Shown: piece by piece, positions 29,057 to 37,004 of the stretch
Layout of the letters: each line of letters begins with the position of its first letter
Numbering within the stretch: the first letter of the stretch is position 1
Source: Marivita sp.
GTDB lineage: Bacteria > Pseudomonadota > Alphaproteobacteria > Rhodobacterales > Rhodobacteraceae
DNA: 64,000 nt
Assembly: GCF_020055675.1 (NCBI RefSeq)
Contig: NZ_JAIPUS010000012.1
Coordinates: forward strand, 40,411-104,410
Direction of reading: 5' to 3'
The notes under the pieces: model-generated
What the model was told of the DNA's origin: nothing
Seen by the model: only the letters and a program-made list of their open reading frames with translations
Databases searched by the model: none
Translations under genes and position numbers: made by a program

Positions 29057-29961
29057 CGTTTCGGCTTCCAGCGGCGGTGAATCCAGAACCATTGTTCCGG
29101 GTTCTCGCGAATGCGCGCCTCGAGCCGTTCGGTAACATGCCGCATCATCTCGACCGGGTCGCCATGCGGTACGGGGGCTTCGAACACGGCGTCGATGCCC
29201 ACGCCATCCGGGTGCCGAATGCCGAAAAAAGGCACCAGGAGCGCCCCGGTCTTGAGCGCGATATCCGCCGCGGACGTCAGGGTCGGCGCGGGCCGGCCCA
29301 TGAAGTCGATGGGGACACCGGCGCTGTCGTAGACATCGAAAAGCAAAACCCCCATGCCGCCCTCCCGGATATGCCGGATCAGCCCCATCGTGCCGCGTCG
29401 CCCTTGTTTGAACACGGGATCGGACAGCTTGTGCATGTTGGCCGCGTAATGGGCGTTGAAAAAGGGATTCGACATGGGGCGATACAGACCGCCAATGCGG
29501 TACCCCCGCGCCACCAGGGCGGCACGCGGCGCTTCGAAATTGCCGAAATGCCCCGTGACGAACAGAACCGGACGCCCCTCTGCCCTGGCGCCCTGCACGG
29601 CTGCAAGGCCCTCGCCGCGGATCGGCGCATCGGCCATCCGGCGCAACAGGCCATGCACGTCATAATTGTCGATCATCGTGCGCCCGGCATTGTCGGCCAC
29701 CCGGTCCGCCAGCCTTTGGCGGTCCAAGGCGCCCATCTCGGGCCAGACATGGGCGAGGTTGTCCATCGCACGCTGCCGGTAGCCGGCAAACGGCGCCACC
29801 ACGCGCCGCACCAGCCACCCCATCAGCCACAATCGCACCCGCAATGGCAGCGAGAGCGCCAGCCAGATCGTCCCGCGCAACACGCGGTCCGTTGCCCAGT
29901 CCTTCCAGCCGCCGGAGGCAGGCATGCGCGGGTTCGTCTTGGCCAAGGTCAACCTTTTCAT
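29020..29961 (-). CDS. Lysophospholipid/lipid A acyltransferase, LpxL/HtrB family
   Basis: 313 aa from the ATG at 29961. An N-terminal hydrophobic anchor is followed by the HX4E catalytic motif (VTGHFGNFEAPR) and the downstream block YRPMSNPFF. The LpxL-like end has ENPEQWFWIHRRWK. It probably transfers a secondary acyl chain to lipid A at the inner membrane. The 3' end overlaps the convergent DUF1223 gene, and its upstream region carries three perfect palindromes. Confidence 0.88.
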   Translation of the reverse strand: MKRLTLAKTNPRMPASGGWKDWATDRVLRGTIWLALSLPLRVRLWLMGWLVRRVVAPFAGYRQRAMDNLAHVWPEMGALDRQRLADRVADNAGRTMIDNYDVHGLLRRMADAPIRGEGLAAVQGARAEGRPVLFVTGHFGNFEAPRAALVARGYRIGGLYRPMSNPFFNAHYAANMHKLSDPVFKQGRRGTMGLIRHIREGGMGVLLFDVYDSAGVPIDFMGRPAPTLTSAADIALKTGALLVPFFGIRHPDGVGIDAVFEAPVPHGDPVEMMRHVTERLEARIRENPEQWFWIHRRWKPKRQRKRAAAKMAP

Positions 29962-29973
29962 GAGATCGGCGGG

Positions 29974-30041
29974 CAAACGCCTTCGAAGGCGTTTGATACG
30001 CGATTTCGAAATCGCGTGTCAAAGCCCGTTGCAACGGGCTT
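29974..30041. repeat. Three consecutive perfect palindromes upstream of lpxL-like gene
   Basis: A 22-bp palindrome with half-site CAAACGCCTTC lies at 29974-29995. A 20-bp palindrome with half-site ACGCGATTTC lies at 29998-30017. A 20-bp palindrome with half-site AAGCCCGTTG lies at 30022-30041. All three are fully symmetric and separated by only two and four bases. They lie between the divergent lpxL-like gene and the SDR relic. Confidence 0.9.
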
Positions 30042-30093
30042 GTCAGCCGAAGCGCCCACGCAATAGATACACGCCAACCAGAGGGAGCAACAC

Positions 30094-30309
30094 ATGCAAA
30101 TCACGTCGGAAACGATTGCCGTCATTGCGGGCGGCGCCCCGGGCCTTGGGGCCGCCATGTCCCGCATGCTGTCCGCGCAGGTCCCGATCCCGTCCCGTTC
30201 GGGAGATCCGACGCAATTCGCGGCGCTGGTGCGGCATATCGTCGATACCCGGATGCGGTGCGGCGAAGTGATCGGCCTTGATAGTGCTATCCGCATGGCG
30301 TCGCGCTAG
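30094..30309 (+). pseudogene. Internally deleted short-chain dehydrogenase relic (3-hydroxyacyl-CoA dehydrogenase type)
   Basis: A 71-codon frame. The first about 27 residues (SETIAVIAGGAPGLGAAMSR) match the nucleotide-binding start of a short-chain dehydrogenase, with GGAxGLG. The last about 44 residues (VPIPSRSGDPTQFAALVRHI, then GEVIGLDSAIRMASR) match the C-terminus of HSD10-like 3-hydroxyacyl-CoA dehydrogenases. Intact relatives are about 250 aa. The middle, including the YxxxK active site, is absent and the ends are joined in frame near 30175. The ribosome-binding site GAGGGAG is retained. It cannot be a functional dehydrogenase. Confidence 0.78.
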
Positions 30310-30318
30310 GAGGAGCCC

Positions 30319-31038
30319 ATGATGTTCAACGCCCTCATCGTCAGCCACGGCCAACCTTCAAACCCGGAGGCGGGCGAGGCGGAAATCGCTGCCCTTGCCT
30401 CTGCGGTGGCGCAGCATGTGCCGGAGGCGCAAATCGACGGTGTGACGCTTGCCGCCAAGGGCCGGATCGAGGCGCTGTCCGCAGAGCGGCCCGGCGCGTT
30501 GGTCTATCCGATGTTCATGGCCGATGGCTGGTTCACGCAAAGCCAGTTGCCAAAGCGCTTGACCGCCGGTGTTGGACCGCAAATGGTCAGTTTCGGTCTC
30601 GACTGCACCTTGCCGATCCTGGCCGCACGGTGGCTTTTTCAGGTCTGTACCTATGGGGCGATCGATCCGCATGGCTGCGACCTCGTGATCGCGGGCCACG
30701 GCTCTGGCAAATCGCGCCGCGTGTCCGAGGCGACGCGCGCTTTTGCGGCGCGCGTGGCAGAGGATTTCAAACCCCGCTCGCTGCGCTGCGGATTCGTAGA
30801 GGAAGACCCGTCCCTGACCGATGCGCTGTCCGGGCTTGGACCGACCGCGATCTGCCTGCCGTTCTTCGCGGCCCGGCGCGGCCATGTTCTGGAGGATCTG
30901 CCAGAGGCGGTTGCGGCGTCCGGGTTTCAGGGCATCGTGCTCGACCCGATTGGCCTGCACGCGGAGGTGCCGAGGATGATCGCGGATGCGCTGCGCTGGC
31001 GGGCGACGACGCCGGATGTGTCAAAATGCGTTTTCTGA
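30319..31038 (+). CDS. CbiX-like sirohydrochlorin chelatase family protein
   Basis: 239 aa. Two tandem chelatase-like halves each carry a metal-binding His: NALIVSHGQPS near residue 10 and LVIAGHGSGKSRR near residue 120. The length fits a duplicated CbiX/CbiK-type protein that inserts cobalt or iron into a tetrapyrrole. No other cobalamin genes are adjacent, so the metal and pathway are open. This genome needs cobalamin (nrdJ, corrinoid methyltransferase), which makes a cobalt role reasonable. GAGGAG precedes the ATG at 30319. Confidence 0.75.
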   Translation: MMFNALIVSHGQPSNPEAGEAEIAALASAVAQHVPEAQIDGVTLAAKGRIEALSAERPGALVYPMFMADGWFTQSQLPKRLTAGVGPQMVSFGLDCTLPILAARWLFQVCTYGAIDPHGCDLVIAGHGSGKSRRVSEATRAFAARVAEDFKPRSLRCGFVEEDPSLTDALSGLGPTAICLPFFAARRGHVLEDLPEAVAASGFQGIVLDPIGLHAEVPRMIADALRWRATTPDVSKCVF

Positions 31039-31068
31039 AAGCGGCGTCTCTTGCAAAACAGGGCGATA

Positions 31069-31145
31069 TGGTAGGCCCGGCAGGACTTGAACCCGCAACC
31101 AAAGCGTTATGAGCGCTCTGCTCTAACCAATTGAGCTACAGGCCC
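31069..31145 (-). tRNA. tRNA with CAT anticodon, probably tRNA-Ile2
   Basis: 77 nt with encoded CCA. The cloverleaf folds with anticodon loop CTCATAA, T loop TTCAAGT and D arm GCTC/GAGC. CAT can mean Met or the lysidine-modified Ile2. The anticodon arm and its flanks (CTCATAACGCTTTGGT) resemble Ile2 rather than elongator Met, so Ile2 is preferred. The acceptor stem starts with a G1-U72 wobble. Confidence 0.88.
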
Positions 31146-31259
31146 GCCATATGTGTTTCACTAGCAGACGGTCGGGGCGCGTCAAGAGCTGTGGCACGCG
31201 GATGATGGACTCGTGTGAATGCCTGCGCTAAGCCAGCCGCGACCATTGGAGACTGCGGC

Positions 31260-32306
31260 ATGAGCGACGGCAAGACCGGCATCACCTACCGGCAAGCGGG
31301 TGTGGATATAGACGCGGGCAACGCGTTGGTGGAGCGTATCAAACCGGCCGCGAAACGCACGGTACGGCCCGGCGTGATGTCGGGGCTGGGGGGCTTTGGC
31401 GCGCTCTTCGACCTCAAGGGCGCGGGGTATAGCGATCCGGTTCTGGTCGCGGCAACCGACGGCGTCGGTACCAAGCTGCGCATCGCGATCGACACGGGCC
31501 ATGTCGATGGCGTGGGCATCGACCTGGTGGCGATGTGCGTGAACGACCTGGTCTGCCAGGGTGCAGAGCCATTGTTTTTCCTCGACTATTTCGCGACGGG
31601 CGCGCTCGACACCGACACAGCCGCGCGGGTGATCGAGGGCATTGCCGAAGGCTGCACGCGGTCGGGCTGTGCGCTGATCGGGGGCGAGACGGCGGAAATG
31701 CCGGGCATGTATCCGGCCGGAGATTTCGACCTCGCGGGCTTTGCCGTCGGCGCGATGGAGCGCGGCACGGAGCTGCCCTGCGGCGTCGCCGAGGGAGATG
31801 TGCTTCTGGGCCTTGCCTCGGATGGTGTGCATTCCAACGGCTATTCCCTCGTGCGCAAGCTGGTCGAGATGTCGGGTCTCGGCTGGGACGCGAAGTGCCC
31901 GTGGAGCGCGGAAACCCTGGGGGCCGCGCTGCTTACGCCGACGCGGCTTTACGTGACGCAGGTGCTGGCGGCCGTACAGGCAGGCGGCGTGCATGCGCTG
32001 GCCCATATCACCGGCGGCGGGTTGACCGAGAACCTGCCGCGCGTGTTGCCCGACGGCTTGGGTGCCGAGATCGACCTCTCCGCCTGGACCCTGCCGCCGG
32101 TGTTTCAGTGGTTGGCAAAAACCGGCGGGATGACCGAGACGGAACTGCTCAAGACCTTCAATTGCGGATTCGGCATGATCCTTGTCGTGACCCAGGAACA
32201 AGCCTCGGCGCTGACATCGGTCCTGCAAGAGGCGGGCGAGACGGTGGTCGAGATCGGCAGTGTGACCGGAACGCCGCATGTGACCTACACGGGCGCGCTG
32301 CTTTGA
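31260..32306 (+). CDS. purM: Phosphoribosylformylglycinamidine cyclo-ligase
   Basis: 348 aa from the ATG at 31260 ([10 protein letters not shown]). AIRS-synthetase features are [28 protein letters not shown] and [21 protein letters not shown]. It closes the imidazole ring of AIR in purine synthesis using ATP. The stop codon overlaps a TTG start of purN. A longer start at 31215 is less likely because TGGAGA precedes 31260. Confidence 0.97.
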   Translation: MSDGKTGITYRQAGVDIDAGNALVERIKPAAKRTVRPGVMSGLGGFGALFDLKGAGYSDPVLVAATDGVGTKLRIAIDTGHVDGVGIDLVAMCVNDLVCQGAEPLFFLDYFATGALDTDTAARVIEGIAEGCTRSGCALIGGETAEMPGMYPAGDFDLAGFAVGAMERGTELPCGVAEGDVLLGLASDGVHSNGYSLVRKLVEMSGLGWDAKCPWSAETLGAALLTPTRLYVTQVLAAVQAGGVHALAHITGGGLTENLPRVLPDGLGAEIDLSAWTLPPVFQWLAKTGGMTETELLKTFNCGFGMILVVTQEQASALTSVLQEAGETVVEIGSVTGTPHVTYTGALL

Positions 32307-32896
32307 CAAAACGCGTTGCGATCCTGATTTCGGGTGGCGGGTCCAACATGATGTCGCTGGTCGAGGACATGACCGGCGATCATCCTGCGCGACCCGTTCT
32401 GGTCCTGTCCAACAGCGCCGAGGCGGCCGGCTTGGAAAAAGCCAGAGCGCGCGGCATCGTGACGGCGGTGGTCGATCACCGGCCCTTCGGATCGAATCGC
32501 GCCGCGTTCGAAGACGCATTGACCACGGTTCTGGATCAGGCGCGGCCTGACATCATCTGCCTGGCCGGGTTCATGCGCGTGCTGACCGACCGCTTCGTCT
32601 TGCGCTGGCAGGGAAAAATGCTCAACATCCATCCGTCTCTGCTGCCGAAATACAAAGGGCTGCATACACATCGGCGTGCGATCGAGGCAGGCGACACAGA
32701 GGCTGGCTGTTCGGTGCACGAGGTCACGGCCGAGCTTGATGGCGGCCGCGTGCTTGGCCAGGCCCGCGTTGCGATCCAACCCGGTGATACGTCAGAAGCA
32801 CTGGCTGACCGTGTGCTGCCGCTGGAACACCAGCTCTACCCGATGGTTCTGCGCCGCTTTGCCGAAGGCATCCGCACGCGGATTGATCTGCCATAA
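32303..32896 (+). CDS. purN: Phosphoribosylglycinamide formyltransferase
   Basis: 197 aa from a TTG overlapping the purM TGA (TTGA). Motifs are [13 protein letters not shown] (phosphate binding), catalytic Asn and His in [18 protein letters not shown], and the Asp region [13 protein letters not shown]. It transfers a formyl group from 10-formyl-THF to GAR, the third step of purine synthesis. The purM-purN pair is conserved. Confidence 0.96.
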   Translation: MTKRVAILISGGGSNMMSLVEDMTGDHPARPVLVLSNSAEAAGLEKARARGIVTAVVDHRPFGSNRAAFEDALTTVLDQARPDIICLAGFMRVLTDRFVLRWQGKMLNIHPSLLPKYKGLHTHRRAIEAGDTEAGCSVHEVTAELDGGRVLGQARVAIQPGDTSEALADRVLPLEHQLYPMVLRRFAEGIRTRIDLP

Positions 32897-32968
32897 GCAA
32901 GCTCTGGCCTTTCCGTTGCGCCCGTGCTTGGGTGCGGCACTCGACCTTACAAGCGAACGACGCGAATT

Positions 32969-34126
32969 ATGCACATAATCACCACCACGAAAGACCTTGC
33001 CGATTTTTGCGCGCGGGCTGCGGAAACGGCGTATGTGACCGTGGATACCGAATTTCTGCGCGAGCGGACCTATTATTCGAAGCTCTGCCTGATCCAGGTG
33101 GCCTATCGCGGGAACGGCGAAACCGATGCCGCCCTGGTCGATCCGCTTGTGGACGGCTTGTCGCTTGATCCATTGCTGGACCTCTTCCGCGACCAATCGG
33201 TGGTCAAGGTGTTCCACGCGGCGCGGCAGGACCTGGAGATTTTTCATATCGACCACGGGGTGATCCCGAAACCGCTTTTCGACAGCCAGGTCGCGGCGAT
33301 GGTGGCGGGATTTGGTGAACAGGCCGGGTATGAAACCCTGGTACGCAAGATTGCCAAGCAATCGCTCGATAAATCTTCGCGCTTCACCGACTGGTCGCGG
33401 CGACCGTTGTCCGACCAGCAAAAAGCCTATGCGCTGGCGGACGTGACGCATTTGCGGGTGATCTACGAATACCTTCGCAATCGATTGGCCGAGACGGGGC
33501 GCGAGAAATGGGTCGAAGAAGAGATCGCAACGCTTCTGGCACCAGAGACCTATGTCACCCAGCCGGATGAGGCCTGGATGCGCGTCAAGACACGGTCAAA
33601 TGCGCCGCGGTTTCTGGCTCTCGTGAAAGAGCTGGCCCGCTTCCGCGAGGCCTATGCGCAAGAGCGCAACGTGCCGCGCAACCGGGTGTTCAAGGATGAT
33701 GCCCTGATCGAGATGGCCTCGACCAAGCCCAAGGACCTGGGCGATCTGAGCCGGTCGAGGCTGCTCCTGCGCGAAGCGCGCAAGGGCGAGATCGCGGAGG
33801 GGATCCTGACGGCGGTTCAAAAAGGCCAAAACATGCCCAAGGATCAATTGCCCGCGACCGACCAGGCCCGGCAATCGCAGCAAGTGAACCCGGCCCTGGC
33901 GGACCTGCTGCGCGTGCTGCTCAAGGCAAAGACCGAAGCGTCCGGCGTGGCGTCAAAGTTGATCGCGACATCGTCGGAGCTGGATGCGCTGGCATCGGGA
34001 GAGCGGGATATGCCCGCACTGCGCGGGTGGCGGCACGAGGTGTTCGGCCATGACGCGTTGCGCCTGTGCGAGGGGCAGGTGGCGCTTGCCGCCAAGGGCA
34101 AGCATGTCGAGATTGTCGACCTGTAG
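32969..34126 (+). CDS. rnd: Ribonuclease D
   Basis: 385 aa from the ATG at 32969. The DEDD 3'-5' exonuclease domain carries VDTEFLRERTYY, VFHAARQDLEIF and YALADVTHL. A C-terminal HRDC domain follows (LVKELARFREAYAQERNVPRNRV). It takes part in tRNA and stable RNA 3' processing. The upstream in-frame stretch from 32924 does not resemble the family. Confidence 0.94.
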   Translation: MHIITTTKDLADFCARAAETAYVTVDTEFLRERTYYSKLCLIQVAYRGNGETDAALVDPLVDGLSLDPLLDLFRDQSVVKVFHAARQDLEIFHIDHGVIPKPLFDSQVAAMVAGFGEQAGYETLVRKIAKQSLDKSSRFTDWSRRPLSDQQKAYALADVTHLRVIYEYLRNRLAETGREKWVEEEIATLLAPETYVTQPDEAWMRVKTRSNAPRFLALVKELARFREAYAQERNVPRNRVFKDDALIEMASTKPKDLGDLSRSRLLLREARKGEIAEGILTAVQKGQNMPKDQLPATDQARQSQQVNPALADLLRVLLKAKTEASGVASKLIATSSELDALASGERDMPALRGWRHEVFGHDALRLCEGQVALAAKGKHVEIVDL

Positions 34127-34219
34127 CGCATCACGCCTGCAAACGAGCCGCTCTGACCCTCAGATGCACGTCCCGGACGCGGGAAACCGGTCCCGTGGGG
34201 CCGCCGCGACGGGTCCGGT

Positions 34220-34738
34220 CTAACGCCGAGTCGTGCGGGCGTTGTTGGCCCCGCGCACCGTGATCGTGCGGATGCCGCCGAGGTCCTGATCGGAAATGTA
34301 GCGCGCCGCGGTCACCTGACGGGCCCGTGGACCGACGTTGCGGGGCCCGGCCTGTTGCAGGGCCTTGAGATCGAACACGAGCGTTGACGGATTCGACGCT
34401 GCCTCATCCCCGACAAGACGCACATCGAACGGCCCGGCTCGATTGGCCTGACCGGTGGCGCGGATGATTGCCCCGCCGGGACGGCGTTCGACCAGCAATT
34501 CGGTGATGTTGGCAATCGGGCGGCCTGCAAAGGCTTCGGGCTGACCGCTGCGAAAGATAGAAAAGCTGCGACGCGGAATAAGCGGGTTCACGTTGCTTTC
34601 GGCCCCACTCGCCGCCGCCGCCGGATCAGGGGCGCTTGTTCCGAACCAGTTCAACGGATTGAGGCGCGAAGAGCTGATGGTGGCGCAACCGGTCAGGATC
34701 ACCGTTGCAAGGATCAAGAGCGTCACGGGTTTGCGCAT
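34220..34738 (-). CDS. Lipoprotein of unknown function
   Basis: 172 aa from the ATG at 34738. The signal and lipobox (LLILATVILTGC, Cys18) predict a lipoprotein. The mature part is Ala/Pro-rich, then basic, with ITELLVERRPGGAIIRATG and a C-terminal TITVRGANNARTTRR. I do not recognise a named domain. It is divergent from sufE and convergent with rnd. Confidence 0.65.
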   Translation of the reverse strand: MRKPVTLLILATVILTGCATISSSRLNPLNWFGTSAPDPAAAASGAESNVNPLIPRRSFSIFRSGQPEAFAGRPIANITELLVERRPGGAIIRATGQANRAGPFDVRLVGDEAASNPSTLVFDLKALQQAGPRNVGPRARQVTAARYISDQDLGGIRTITVRGANNARTTRR

Positions 34739-34871
34739 GGTCGGTCCCTCTGCCTGTGCCCTATCGACGTAACCGATTGCACCGCCATTGAAAAGCGCCA
34801 AGCCTGGTCTGGACGTTTGCAGCGCGCCTGCCTAGGTGTCTGGAAAGCACAGTGACAGACCGGAGAGTCCG

Positions 34872-35285
34872 ATGGCCAACGCTGCATTTGAAGAGATTGT
34901 CGAGGATTTCGAATTTCTGGAGGATTGGGAAGATCGCTATCGCATGGTGATCGAACTGGGCAAGGCGATGGAGCCGTTGCCGGATGCGCTCAAGGTGCCG
35001 GCGACCAAGGTCGATGGCTGTGCCAGCCAGGTCTGGCTGCATCCGCAGATCGAGGGCGATGCGCTGACCTTTGACGGCGAGTCGGATGCGATGATCGTCA
35101 ATGGGCTGATCGCGGTGCTGCGCAAGCTCTATAACGACTTGCCTCCCGATGAAGTCGCCGCCATCGACGCGCGGGCCGAGTTGGGTCGCCTGGGTCTGAA
35201 CGACCACCTGTCGGCGCAACGCTCCAACGGGCTGCGCGCGATGATCGAACGTTTGCAAAGCTTTGCGCGGGCTTCTTCAAGTTAG
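34872..35285 (+). CDS. sufE: Cysteine desulfuration protein SufE
   Basis: 137 aa from the ATG at 34872. It has the SufE fold with sulfur-accepting Cys50 in VDGCASQVWL, preceded by DRYRMVIELGKAMEPLP. It accepts persulfide from SufS for Fe-S cluster assembly. The suf operon itself is not in this window, so the gene is solitary, as often in this family of bacteria. Confidence 0.93.
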   Translation: MANAAFEEIVEDFEFLEDWEDRYRMVIELGKAMEPLPDALKVPATKVDGCASQVWLHPQIEGDALTFDGESDAMIVNGLIAVLRKLYNDLPPDEVAAIDARAELGRLGLNDHLSAQRSNGLRAMIERLQSFARASSS

Positions 35286-35312
35286 ATTGAACGCCTGCGG
35301 CATGCAGGTTCA

Positions 35313-35375
35313 GCGGACCGCCCCTGCGGGCCGGTCCGCCGTTGGGGGCTCTGCCCCCAAACCCCCGGGATATTT
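35313..35375 (-). repeat. Dispersed palindromic repeat, copy 2
   Basis: It comprises a stem GCGGACCG/CGGTCCGC (35313-35339), a hairpin GGGGGCTCTGCCCCC (35344-35358), and the boundary box in reverse (CCCCCGGGATATTT, 35362-35375). It has the same parts as the 11.6 kb copy in opposite orientation. It faces copy 3 across about 46 bases. Confidence 0.8.
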
Positions 35376-35421
35376 CGAAACCAGAGACGTCGGGATCACG
35401 CTGATGCCGTCTTCGTTTTTC

Positions 35422-35468
35422 AAATATCCCGGGGGAGGCGCGCGCAGCGCGACGGGGGCAGAGCCCCC
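35422..35468 (+). repeat. Dispersed palindromic repeat, copy 3
   Basis: The boundary box AAATATCCCGGGGGAG (35422-35437) and hairpin GGGGGCAGAGCCCCC (35454-35468) are identical in these two parts to copy 1 at 11.6 kb. Together with copy 2 it fills the gap between the convergent sufE and trpE genes. Confidence 0.82.
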
Positions 35469-35482
35469 CATCACCGGTGGAC

Positions 35483-36997
35483 TCAGGTGTTGCCGTTTCC
35501 GGTAAAGCGCGCCGCATCGGCGGCGGCACGGCGGATCGCGTTGGATTTGTGCACGGTTTCCTGGTACTCGGATTCCGGGTCGCTGTCATGGACAATGCCG
35601 CCGCCGGCCTGGATGTAGAGTTTCTTGTCTTTCACCAAGGCGGTGCGCAGGGCGATACACATATCCATGTCGCCACCGGCGCTGAAATACCCGACACCGC
35701 CACCGTAAATTCCGCGCTTTTCCGGTTCGAGTTCGTCGATGATTTCCATCGCGCGGACTTTGGGTGCCCCCGAGACGGTCCCTGCCGGCAAGCCTGCGAG
35801 CAGGGCGGAAAGCGCGTCATGCTGGTCGCTCAACTCGCCAACGACGTTCGAGACGATATGCATGACGTGGCTGTAGCGTTCGATGATGAATTTTTCGGTC
35901 GGCTGCACGGTGCCGATTTTCGCGACGCGGCCCACGTCGTTGCGGCCGAGGTCCAACAGCATCAGGTGTTCGGCGCATTCCTTGGCATCACCCAACAGGT
36001 CTTTTTCGAGCGCGTCATCCTCGGCCGGGGTCGCGCCGCGCGGACGGGTGCCTGCGATCGGGCGAATGGTGACGTCATTGCCGAAGACCCGCACGAGGAT
36101 CTCGGGGCTTGCGCCGATCACCTGGAAGCCGCCGAAGTTGAAGTAGAACATGAAGGGCGAAGGGTTTGTCCTTCGCAAGGACCGATACAGCGCGAACGGA
36201 GGTTGTACGAAGTCCTGCGTCCAGCGCTGTGCGGGAACGACCTGGAAGATGTCGCCCCCGCGGATATAGGCCTTGGCTTTTTCGACGGCCTGCTTGTAGG
36301 CCTCATGGGTGAAATTCGACACCGGTGGCGCGATATCCGTGGCATCCCCGATTTCGCGGGCCTGTTGCGGGAGCGCACGTTCGAGATCGCGAACGGCGTC
36401 CATGACACGTTCTGCGGCCTGGGCGTAGGCGGCGCGCGCGGTTTGGCCCTCGGTGACCCAGGCGGGGGAGACCACCGTGACCTCGCCTTTGACGCCGTCG
36501 AGGACCGCGACGACCGACGGCCGCTGCAGCATGGCATCGGGCAAACCGAGCGGATCCGGGTTGATATCGGGCAAGTGTTCGACCAGCCGGATCATGTCGT
36601 ATCCCAGGTAACCGAAGAGGCCCGCCGCGGATTGTGGCAGGTCATCGGGCAGGTCGATCTGCGATTCGGCGATCAGGGCGCGGAGAGCGGTGAGTGGATC
36701 GTCCTGCTGTGGTTCGAACGCGTCAGGGTCGTAGCGAGCGGCGCGATTGATCCGGCTTTGGGCCCCATGACATTGCCACACCACATCCGGCTTCATGCCG
36801 ATGATCGAGTAGCGCCCGCGCACTTCGCCGCCGGTGACGCTTTCAAGGACGAAGGTATCCTTTCCGGCCCCGGTCAGCTTGAGCATCAGTGAGACCGGCG
36901 TGTCGAGATCTGCGGCGAGCCGGGCATAGACCACCTGGTTTTGTCCGGCCTCGAAGGCGCGGGCGAAGCTGTTGAAATCGGGGGTCAGGCTGGCCAT
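35483..36997 (-). CDS. trpE: Anthranilate synthase component I
   Basis: 504 aa. The chorismate-binding domain has RPIAGTRPRGATPAEDDALEK, DLGRNDVGRVAK and PAGTVSGAPKVRAMEIIDELE. Glu and Mg-binding residues are in place. The N-terminal feedback region (Trp-binding LLES-type) reads FVLESVTGGEVRGRYSIIG. It catalyses the first committed step of tryptophan synthesis. It lies seven bases downstream of ppiD on the same strand. trpG is not adjacent, and the repeat pair lies there instead. Confidence 0.96.
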   Translation of the reverse strand: MASLTPDFNSFARAFEAGQNQVVYARLAADLDTPVSLMLKLTGAGKDTFVLESVTGGEVRGRYSIIGMKPDVVWQCHGAQSRINRAARYDPDAFEPQQDDPLTALRALIAESQIDLPDDLPQSAAGLFGYLGYDMIRLVEHLPDINPDPLGLPDAMLQRPSVVAVLDGVKGEVTVVSPAWVTEGQTARAAYAQAAERVMDAVRDLERALPQQAREIGDATDIAPPVSNFTHEAYKQAVEKAKAYIRGGDIFQVVPAQRWTQDFVQPPFALYRSLRRTNPSPFMFYFNFGGFQVIGASPEILVRVFGNDVTIRPIAGTRPRGATPAEDDALEKDLLGDAKECAEHLMLLDLGRNDVGRVAKIGTVQPTEKFIIERYSHVMHIVSNVVGELSDQHDALSALLAGLPAGTVSGAPKVRAMEIIDELEPEKRGIYGGGVGYFSAGGDMDMCIALRTALVKDKKLYIQAGGGIVHDSDPESEYQETVHKSNAIRRAAADAARFTGNGNT

Positions 36998-37004
36998 TGC
37001 TCTA

